The notes below the pieces were generated by a model, which saw nothing but the letters and a program-made list of their open reading frames with translations, ran no database searches and was not told the DNA's origin. Shown in pieces: positions 49,733 to 55,755 of a stretch of 55,755 bases of DNA. Source of the DNA: Candidatus Corynebacterium faecigallinarum. GTDB lineage: Bacteria; Actinomycetota; Actinomycetes; Mycobacteriales; Mycobacteriaceae. Made by a program: the position numbers and the translations under genes. Each line of letters opens with the position of its first letter. Position 1 is the stretch's first letter. The DNA lies in NCBI GenBank assembly GCA_019120175.1, contig DWVP01000018.1, positions 1-55,755 on the forward strand, in the 5' to 3' direction.

Positions 49733-50934
49733 GGCTGCTCCGGGAGTCTGAGGGTCACACGGAACAGGTTACCGTCGCGTTCGGCGACCAGGGTCGCGCC
49801 GAGAGGTTCGACCCGGTGCCGGATGCCGGCAAGGCCGGAGAGTCTGTCGATGCCGGACTCGACACCGTCGTTGAGCATGGTGACGGTGTCGGCGGTGAAC
49901 GTCAGTGTCACCCACGTGGCGGCGGAATGCCGGACGACATTCGTCGTCCCCTCGCGCACCAGCCACCCCGCCGGCTCCCGCAACGCGGGGGCCAGAGCGT
50001 CCGGATCCCCCTCGACGGTGAAACGCACCCCGGCACTGTGCAGCAGATCGCGGGCACCCTGGATCTCCGAGGCCAGCGTGACAGTGCGGTAACCGTCGAT
50101 GACCTGACGCATCTCCGTGGTGGAATCGCGCACCAGGGACTGCAGTTCGGCGAGCTCATCATCCAACCGGTCGTCGCCGCGGGCGGCCAGTGCACGGGCC
50201 AGCTCCGCCTTGATCGACACCGCAGCCAGACGCTGGCCGAGGGTGTCGTGGAGTTCCTGGGCGAACCGCAGCCGCTCCTCACTGACCTGCAGGGCGGACT
50301 CGGTCAGGCGGCTGCGTTCCAGCTCCTTGGCGATGTTGACCGTCCAGGCCGACAACGTGGAGGTCGACAGCAGCAACGTGGACCAGAACATCGGCCACCA
50401 CTGCAGTTCCGACCAGGTGACCACGGCCGTCACGGTGGAGAGCACCAGGGTGATCATCCACCGCCACGGGAACCACGGCAGCACGCACAACGGTGCCAGG
50501 GACAATGCCGTGCACAACAGCAGCAACCCGGTCAACGCCCCACGGGCGTCGCCGAGGACATAGAAGGCCATGCCGACGGCCCAGATCGCGGCAACCAGCA
50601 CCGCAGCACCGGCCAGCAGGCGGCCGTGTTCCGCACGCGGCGACGTGTTGAACTCGGGGCGCAGCTCGGTGATCCACAACCCCATCACCGTCAGGACGAT
50701 CGTCGGGACGGCGACCAGCAGCAGCTGTGCGCTCGTGATGGTCGGCCCGTCGCCGGAGCGTCCGACCAGTGCCAGGACGATCACGCCGACGCCGCACACC
50801 ACGACCAGCAACTGCAGCGACAACCTGCTGTAGACGGCAAGCTTCGCACCGGCACCGAGCCCCTGCCAGGTGCGGCGGGGGCGGGTGACGGCGTGGAGCA
50901 GCGGGGTGGTCCCTGGGGTGGCCATAGGTTCCAT
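49729..50934 (-). CDS. Sensor histidine kinase (NarX/DesK-like)
   Basis: Protein of 401 aa. Five or six helices in the N-terminal half (about 30-185) sense membrane conditions; RFAQELHDTLGQRLAAVSIK is the HisKA_3 dimerisation motif with the phosphorylated His, EGTTNVVRHSAA the N-box, and LSGLAGIRHRVEPLG the G-box region. The start ATG 50934 is 12 bp past the permease stop. Such four-gene sets (kinase, regulator, ABC ATPase, ABC-2 permease) usually respond to antibiotics or envelope stress. Confidence 0.9.
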   Translation of the reverse strand: MEPMATPGTTPLLHAVTRPRRTWQGLGAGAKLAVYSRLSLQLLVVVCGVGVIVLALVGRSGDGPTITSAQLLLVAVPTIVLTVMGLWITELRPEFNTSPRAEHGRLLAGAAVLVAAIWAVGMAFYVLGDARGALTGLLLLCTALSLAPLCVLPWFPWRWMITLVLSTVTAVVTWSELQWWPMFWSTLLLSTSTLSAWTVNIAKELERSRLTESALQVSEERLRFAQELHDTLGQRLAAVSIKAELARALAARGDDRLDDELAELQSLVRDSTTEMRQVIDGYRTVTLASEIQGARDLLHSAGVRFTVEGDPDALAPALREPAGWLVREGTTNVVRHSAATWVTLTFTADTVTMLNDGVESGIDRLSGLAGIRHRVEPLGATLVAERDGNLFRVTLRLPEQP

Positions 50935-50945
50935 TTAACCGGGGA

Positions 50946-51800
50946 TCAGCGGCGGACGTCCCAGCGGACGTACTTCGCGCCTGTCCAGAGACACACCACG
51001 GCCCACACGACCAGGATCAGCATCATCTGCCAGGTCTCGGCGAGCACCTCACCGGAGGAGAGCGGTGCCGCTCCGTCGGCGGAGATCCGGTCCATCATGG
51101 TGTTGCCCGCCCACCCGTACTGTGCGAGGTCGAAGATCAACGCGAACGGCGTGCGGTCGACGATCTCGGTGACCGCCTCGGGATACAACTGGCGGAAGAG
51201 GCCCATCGAGGCGAACAGCAGCACCATCACCGGCAACGAGGTGATCTGGGCAGCTTCGGCGTTCTTGGTGAAGCCACTGGTGACCAGGGCAAGTCCGGAC
51301 ACCACGGCCAGGCCGAGAAGCACCGCCACAATGATCGGGACCACGTTCACCGGCCCCGGTGCGCCGAGCACCAACAACAGGACGACCATCGCGACGGTGG
51401 ACACAATGGTCAGAACTGCTCCTGGGACGGACGACGCGGCGAGGATCTCCACGTCGCGCGACTCGCCGGTACGCAGTCGTTTGAGAACGCCCTCGTCACG
51501 ACGGGTCGTGACCATGGAGAGCACGGAGTAGAACTGCACGTACATCAGAGTGAAGAGCAGGAACCACTCCAACGCCAATGCGGCTGCGTCGACCTTGGAA
51601 GCCTCGTCGTTCCCTGACTGGATGAAGTACATCACCAGAGCGAAGGCGATGGGGAAGACCGTCGCGGTAATCAACAGGGTCTTGTTGCGGACGAACTGGA
51701 GGGTCTCTGCACCGGCCAGGGCGGTGAACCGCTTGAAGGCCGAGCCGGTGGTCGGACGGTCGGAAGCTGTGGTGTTGGTTGCGGGGGTTGCGGTGGTCAT
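50946..51800 (-). CDS. ABC-2 type transporter permease
   Basis: Protein of 284 aa with about six hydrophobic segments. ETLQFVRNKTLLITATVFPI is the usual first helix, and QITSLPVMVLLFASMGLF a later one. It pairs with the ATPase starting upstream. ATG 51800 has GAAGGAG upstream. Together they resemble DrrAB-type or BcrAB-type exporters of antibiotics or lipids. Confidence 0.88.
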   Translation of the reverse strand: MTTATPATNTTASDRPTTGSAFKRFTALAGAETLQFVRNKTLLITATVFPIAFALVMYFIQSGNDEASKVDAAALALEWFLLFTLMYVQFYSVLSMVTTRRDEGVLKRLRTGESRDVEILAASSVPGAVLTIVSTVAMVVLLLVLGAPGPVNVVPIIVAVLLGLAVVSGLALVTSGFTKNAEAAQITSLPVMVLLFASMGLFRQLYPEAVTEIVDRTPFALIFDLAQYGWAGNTMMDRISADGAAPLSSGEVLAETWQMMLILVVWAVVCLWTGAKYVRWDVRR

Positions 51801-51841
51801 GATGTTCTCTCCTTCTCGGTGATCTACTCGGTATCCTGTTC

Positions 51842-52777
51842 TCACACCGAGCTCTGCTTGCCTGCGATCTGACTGAAGACCCGTTCCAGGCTGGCGGGGC
51901 GCGCACTGAAACTCTCGAAGGCGACGCCGTTGGTGTGCGACCAGTCGAGGAGTCGACGGGTGTCGTCCTGCAGGGCGTTGGTCTCGATCCGCAACTTGGC
52001 ACCGTCACGGGTCACCTGGGCCCCGGGGAAGGACGGGAAGACGTCCGCGCTGCTGCCGGGCAGCGTCAGGCTGATCTCGGCACCTTCGGTGGCGACGAGG
52101 TCGTCGAGGCGTCCCTCCACCGCGATCTCACCGCGGTTCATGATGGCGATCCGGTCGGCGAGCCGCTCGGCCTCCTCCAGGTAGTGGGTGGTGAGGATCA
52201 TCGTGACCCCGCGGGCCTTCAGTGCGGTGAGCAGGTCCCAGGTCCGGCTGCGGGACTCCGGGTCCAGGCCGGTGGTCGGCTCGTCGAGGATGATGATGCT
52301 GGGGGCGTTGAGCAGCGCACACGCCAGGTCGAGGCGTCGCTGCTCGCCACCGGAGAGGGAACCGACGCGCACGTCGGTGCGGTGACTGAGGTCGACGTCG
52401 TCGAGGACCTGCTCGATGGACAGAGGACGTGAACAGGTCCCGGCCCACATGCGCATCGTCTCGGCGACGGTGAGCTCCTTGGGCAGTCCGCCGGACTGCA
52501 GCATGATGCCTAGTTCAGGACGAATCCGGGCCCGGTCGCCCACCGGGTCGCCGCCGAGGACGGTGACCGTGCCGTTGGTGGGTGGTGCGAGGCCTTCGAC
52601 GATCTCCAGGAGGGAGGTCTTGCCGGCGCCGTTGGTGCCGAGCAGTCCGTACACCTCGCCGGGGTAGACCTCGAAGGAGACGTCCTTCACGGCGGTGAAG
52701 GCGTCCTTCCTGCTCTTCGCCTGGTACGTCCGGGTCAGGTTCTTGACGGTGATGGCCGGGCTGGCTGTGGTGTTCAT
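51842..52777 (-). CDS. ABC-2 exporter ATPase (DrrA-like)
   Basis: Protein of 311 aa. Walker A LLGTNGAGKTSLLEIV, signature SLSGGEQRRLDLACALL, Walker B IIILDEPTTGLDPES and H-loop LTTHYLEEAERL are intact; the C-terminal 90 residues form the extra domain of DrrA/BcrA-type ATPases. First gene of the operon: ATPase, permease, kinase, regulator. The 112 bp upstream (52778-52889) contains CCGGGTAGGCCCG-type dyads that could be the regulator site. Confidence 0.92.
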   Translation of the reverse strand: MNTTASPAITVKNLTRTYQAKSRKDAFTAVKDVSFEVYPGEVYGLLGTNGAGKTSLLEIVEGLAPPTNGTVTVLGGDPVGDRARIRPELGIMLQSGGLPKELTVAETMRMWAGTCSRPLSIEQVLDDVDLSHRTDVRVGSLSGGEQRRLDLACALLNAPSIIILDEPTTGLDPESRSRTWDLLTALKARGVTMILTTHYLEEAERLADRIAIMNRGEIAVEGRLDDLVATEGAEISLTLPGSSADVFPSFPGAQVTRDGAKLRIETNALQDDTRRLLDWSHTNGVAFESFSARPASLERVFSQIAGKQSSV

Positions 52778-52889
52778 GTCTCCAGCATGCCGCGGCCCGG
52801 CTGACCCGGGTAGGCCCGTCCGTCATCGATGGCCCTTCCCGGTGTCACGGATGAGAGGTGACAGATGTCATGTGCGGCCTCAGTCGCGG

Positions 52890-53420
52890 CTACTGGTGGA
52901 TGTAGCCGGGCTGGATCTGCAGCACTCCGTCCGCGGCAAGTTCGTTGAGGAACTGCTCGATGGAGGTCATGTCGACGTCCGGGCCGATGGAGACGGCGAG
53001 GAGGTGGCGTCCGAGCCGTTGCACGGTGCAGCCGACGGTGGTGAGCTGGCCGGCGATCCGCTCGCGCATCCCGGGCCACCCGGCGGCCGCGGCTGGATGA
53101 TCACAGAGCAGGTTGTCGGCGAGCGGCTCATGGGCGTCGTCGATGAGCAGGCGCAGGGTGGACGCACCACCGCGGACGCTGACCCCGTAGAGATGGAGTG
53201 CGCCATCACGTTCCTGGCAGTGGACGATGTCCCCCAGGGACAGGCCGGTGGCGAAGCACGGGACGGAGCGCAGGACGAAATGCCAACCGCCGATACTGTG
53301 GACCAGCATCTTCTCGGTCGTGGTTCCGGAAGAAGATGAGGTGGCCGGGGCCATCGATGAGCCGGTCACCTCAACGGTGGCGGTGCGGACCATAGCTCCG
53401 GTGTACTGCGGAAGGCTCAT
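52890..53420 (-). CDS. DUF4265-like protein
   Basis: Protein of 176 aa. FVLRSVPCFATGLSLGDIVHC and VRGGASTLRLLID match the DUF4265 pattern (vPffa.g...GDvv...sGrst.R). It has a C-terminal part with LGRHLLAVSIGPDVDMTSIE. Function unknown. ATG 53420 follows a DtxR-like half site. No operon partner. Confidence 0.7.
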   Translation of the reverse strand: MSLPQYTGAMVRTATVEVTGSSMAPATSSSSGTTTEKMLVHSIGGWHFVLRSVPCFATGLSLGDIVHCQERDGALHLYGVSVRGGASTLRLLIDDAHEPLADNLLCDHPAAAAGWPGMRERIAGQLTTVGCTVQRLGRHLLAVSIGPDVDMTSIEQFLNELAADGVLQIQPGYIHQ

Positions 53421-53432
53421 AGCAACAGACGG

Positions 53433-53443
53433 TAGGCTAACCT
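53433..53443. promoter_or_regulatory. Partial DtxR/IdeR-like iron box
   Basis: TAGGCTAACCT matches 11 of 11 bases in the right part of the DtxR consensus (TTAGGTTAGSCTAACCTAA), but the left part is poor. It sits 12 bp upstream of the DUF4265 start. A similar GAGGCTAACCG is at 53875-53885, upstream of the DUF952 gene. Iron control is a guess. Confidence 0.3.
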
Positions 53444-53505
53444 CAGTATCTCAGACAAGATAAAAGGCCGAAGGTGAGCGATGTCACACTGTCGGCCGTG
53501 TTGCC

Positions 53506-53868
53506 CTAGCCCCGGGCACCCCAGCCGCGGTAGTCGATGACCGCCCGCACCCACTCGGGGCGGAGCGCGCCGTACATATGCGGGAACAGCTCACCGGTGC
53601 CCGCGTCCTCATGCCGGACCGAGACACCCGCCGCGGCGATCGCCTCGACGTCGAGCTCCAGGACGAGCAGATCGTCCACCTTGCCGTCCACAACGTCACC
53701 GTAGAACCGTCCGGCTGTGGCGGTGACCTGCTCGGCGAAGGACGCATGGATGAAGCCGACGCCCTCCAGCGTCATGCCACGGGTCGAGGTGCGGTACTCG
53801 CCCTGTGCCAGTGCCTCCTCCCAGTCATCGCGGAGTGCCAGGTGGTAGATGGACGTGCGCGTGGTCAT
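53506..53868 (-). CDS. DUF952-domain protein
   Basis: Protein of 120 aa, standard length. IYHLALRDDWEEALAQGEYRT, GFIHASFAEQVTATAGRFY and LLVLELDVEAI match DUF952 (a glutathione S-transferase-like neighbour of unknown role). ATG 53868, preceded by a 320-bp region containing short tandem repeats and a hairpin. Confidence 0.85.
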   Translation of the reverse strand: MTTRTSIYHLALRDDWEEALAQGEYRTSTRGMTLEGVGFIHASFAEQVTATAGRFYGDVVDGKVDDLLVLELDVEAIAAAGVSVRHEDAGTGELFPHMYGALRPEWVRAVIDYRGWGARG

Positions 53869-53905
53869 GGGCCGAGGCTAACCGAACCGCGTCACCGCAG
53901 CCCTA

Positions 53906-53959
53906 CCGCAGAATAGAACTCCATCGCAGAACAATGCTCCACCGCAGAATAAGGCTACG
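53906..53959. repeat. Three 18-bp tandem repeats
   Basis: Units CCGCAGAATAGAACTCCA (53906-53923), TCGCAGAACAATGCTCCA (53924-53941) and CCGCAGAATAAGGCTACG (53942-53959) share CGCAGAA and are spaced exactly 18 bp apart; CCGCAG also occurs 11 bp before the first. The last unit runs into a hairpin arm. Spacing near two helical turns suggests a regulatory array. Confidence 0.6.
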
Positions 53960-54002
53960 GAGAGGTCACTTCTGAGCGATGAAAGTGACCTCTCCGTAGC
54001 CT
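53952..54002. promoter_or_regulatory. 20-bp perfect inverted repeat upstream of the ascorbate PTS operon
   Basis: AGGCTACGGAGAGGTCACTT and its exact complement (53983-54002) around an 11-nt loop, followed on the plus strand by CATTTCTTC. It lies in a divergent intergenic region, 190 bp before the PTS start, so it does not end a neighbouring gene. Terminator of a small RNA, attenuator or operator are all possible. Confidence 0.5.
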
Positions 54003-54191
54003 CATTTCTTCAGCCGGAGCGCCCGCCTCCTTTACCCAGCAACCGCAGTCACGGGCAGGGGTTCATGGCGCGAGCTGTGTCGCGGCGGGCGCGAGGTCCC
54101 GCTGCCCTCGTGGGCGGAAACCGCCCCGAACAGGGGTCCACGGCAAAGCGACCCTACCGCCGGTGCATTCTCCAGGAATACAATCGGCGGC

Positions 54192-55028
54192 ATGAGCACG
54201 CTGACCTCGCTATTGACCGAGGACCGGATCACACTCGATGCAGCCGCCGCCGACTGGCGCGCGGCCGTTTCCTTGTCCGGGGACCTCCTGGAACACTCCG
54301 GCGCCACCACCGCCGACTACACACAGGCCATGATCGACTCGATCGTCGACAACGGCCCCTATATCGTCGTCGCCCCGGGCTTCGCCTTCGCCCACGCCCG
54401 ACCCAGCGACGCCGTCCACCACACCGCCCTGAGCTGGGTCCGTCTGACGGAACCGGTGGAGTTCGGCCACGCGAAGAACGACCCGGTCACCCTGGTCGTC
54501 GCCCTGGCTGCCACCGATGCCACCACCCACACCACCGCCATGGCCGACCTCGCCAAAGTCGTCGGCAAACGGTCCACCAGGAATGCGTTGGACGAGGCGG
54601 CCACCCCGTCGGAGATCCTGGCGATCCTCGACGGACGGTCAGAAAGCGCTGGCTCCGAAAAGTCAGCTGCAGCGTCCAACACTGCGTCCAACACCGCGTC
54701 CTACTCGATCGCTGAGGGCGAGAAATACCCCGGCGGCGACTCCCGCAACCACATCCTCACCGTCTGCGGCAATGGACTGGGCACCAGCCTGTTCCTGAAG
54801 AACACCACCGAAGACGTGTTGAAACGATGGGGCTGGGACAGTCTCATCTCCGTCGAAGCCACCGACACCATCTCCGCCAAAGGCAAGTCGAAGGACGCCG
54901 ACCTGATCCTCACCTCCGGCGAAATCGCCAAGACCCTCGGCGACCCCGGCATCCCGGTGTGGGTCGTGGAGAACTTCACCAGCACCCGTGAGATCGACGC
55001 CGCCCTGCGCGAGCTCTACGCACTGTAG
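54192..55028 (+). CDS. Ascorbate-type PTS enzyme IIA-IIB fusion (UlaC-UlaB)
   Basis: Protein of 278 aa. The N-terminal IIA domain (1-145) is of the mannitol/fructose type with phosphorylatable His in FAFAHARPSD; a short Ser/Ala linker follows; the C-terminal IIB domain (about 180-278) has TVCGNGLGTSLF with phosphocysteine. This order and the following UlaA-like permease fit L-ascorbate (or related) uptake. TACAAT at 54179-54184 lies 7 bp before ATG, suggesting a leaderless transcript. Confidence 0.88.
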   Translation: MSTLTSLLTEDRITLDAAAADWRAAVSLSGDLLEHSGATTADYTQAMIDSIVDNGPYIVVAPGFAFAHARPSDAVHHTALSWVRLTEPVEFGHAKNDPVTLVVALAATDATTHTTAMADLAKVVGKRSTRNALDEAATPSEILAILDGRSESAGSEKSAAASNTASNTASYSIAEGEKYPGGDSRNHILTVCGNGLGTSLFLKNTTEDVLKRWGWDSLISVEATDTISAKGKSKDADLILTSGEIAKTLGDPGIPVWVVENFTSTREIDAALRELYAL

Positions 55029-55042
55029 ATAGGAGAACCACC

Positions 55043-55755
55043 ATGGACTGGCTACTGAATATCGCCCAGTTCCTCGTCAACGAGATCCTCGCGGTGCCGG
55101 CGTTCCTCATCGGCATCATCACCGCCGTCGGGCTGGCCGCCATGAAACGCTCCGGCGGGCAGATCGCCGGCGGTGCCATCAAGGCCACCCTCGGGTTCCT
55201 GCTCATCGGTGCCGGCGCCACCCTGGTCACCGACTCCCTGGAACCTCTCGGCATCATGATCGAGGGCGCGACCGGCATGCACGGCGTGGTCCCCACCAAC
55301 GAAGCCATCGCCGGCATCGCACAAGAACAATTCGGTTCCCAGGTCGCCTGGCTGATGATCCTCGGATTCGTGGTCAGCCTGCTCCTCGCCCGCTTCACCC
55401 CGCTGCGCTACGTCTTCCTCACCGGTCACCACGTGCTCTTCATGGCCACGATGATCACCATCATCCTGGCCACCGCCGACTACGCCAACTGGCTGGTTGT
55501 GGTCCTCGGAGCGGTCCTGCTCGGTGTGCTCATGGTGTCGCTCCCCGCCCTGGCGCACCCCTGGACCCGCAAGATCACCGGGGACGACTCGGTCGCCATC
55601 GGGCACTTCGGCACCGCCGGATACGTCGCCGCCGGTGCAGTCGGCAAGCTCGTCGGCGGCAAGGGCTCAGCAGCATCGAAGTCCACCGAGGACCTGAAAC
55701 TGCCGGAGGGTCTCCGCTTCCTGCGCGACTCCATGGTCGCCACCGCCCTGTCGAT
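55043..55755 (+). CDS. ulaA: PTS ascorbate-type IIC permease UlaA (5' part, runs off the window)
   Basis: Open frame from ATG 55043 with AGGAGAACC just upstream, through the last base. The start MDWLLNIAQFLVNEILAVPA, then GLAAMKRSGGQIAGGAIKAT and GFLLIGAGATLV are typical of UlaA/SgaT permeases, and the hydrophobic segments continue to the end. It is 15 bp after the IIA-IIB gene, forming an operon. Substrate is presumably ascorbate; only about 237 residues are visible of a protein usually over 450. Confidence 0.92.
   Translation, partial: MDWLLNIAQFLVNEILAVPAFLIGIITAVGLAAMKRSGGQIAGGAIKATLGFLLIGAGATLVTDSLEPLGIMIEGATGMHGVVPTNEAIAGIAQEQFGSQVAWLMILGFVVSLLLARFTPLRYVFLTGHHVLFMATMITIILATADYANWLVVVLGAVLLGVLMVSLPALAHPWTRKITGDDSVAIGHFGTAGYVAAGAVGKLVGGKGSAASKSTEDLKLPEGLRFLRDSMVATALS

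Overview
This looks like about 56 kb of chromosome from a high-GC Corynebacterium or close relative. The evidence is the neighbourhood order (purA, fba with a DUF3151 gene, a GH76-type hydrolase, a SpoU methyltransferase, pyrE, a rhodanese-type sulfurtransferase), an McbR-type operator at metE, DUF222/13E12 and DUF1707 proteins, and the strong G+C bias at third codon positions. The genus call is inference from gene content; no rRNA is present to confirm it.

Layout. (1) 1-1842: the end of an integrated prophage or integrative element. Its large serine integrase lies about 60 bp from a junction inside a DUF222/HNH (13E12-type) gene, whose HNH motif is cut off. (2) 2.9-7.2 kb: lipoprotein, purT, a TipA-like MerR regulator with a dyad promoter, and a double-ABC ATPase of ECF type whose first half lacks Walker A. 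(3) 7.3-11.1 kb: a heterodimeric ABC exporter pair lying between two copies (67/68 identical, same direction) of a leader element that folds into hairpins on the minus strand. (4) 11.2-22.7 kb: fructose PTS, OsmC, HAD, ECF T and S components and metE, mixed with decayed genes (VanZ/RDD-like, methyltransferase, MarR, acyltransferase, AAA-type, BCCT transporter). Several of these are damaged by deletions. (5) 22.8-39.2 kb: a core block with acyl-CoA ligase, nucleoside hydrolase, purA, GNAT, FUSC, EEP phosphatase, fba, GH76, SpoU, lysoplasmalogenase and pyrE. (6) 39.3-44.2 kb: the glycine cleavage genes gcvP-gcvT-gcvH behind a tandem glycine riboswitch. (7) 44.3-55.8 kb: a highly structured intergenic region, a small ABC system whose permease is split by an in-frame TGA, SDR, EIIA-Glc, a sulfurtransferase with Ser in place of the catalytic Cys, an ABC-2/two-component module, DUF4265 and DUF952 proteins, and the start of an ascorbate-type PTS operon that runs off the window.

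Functional links. The ECF T and S genes have no ATPase beside them; the ECF-like double ATPase 8 kb away is a plausible partner. That ATPase and the ABC exporter pair carry the same leader element, so they may answer to one signal. metE is predicted to be McbR-controlled and gcvPTH to be switched on by glycine. Open reading frames often overlap as GTGA, which suggests translational coupling in the minus-strand operons.

The strongest candidates for something undescribed are the duplicated leader element (7277-7344 and 11060-11127) and the hairpin-rich region at 44284-44570. The cluster of deletion-bearing genes between 14.5 and 22.7 kb is the most unusual structural feature.
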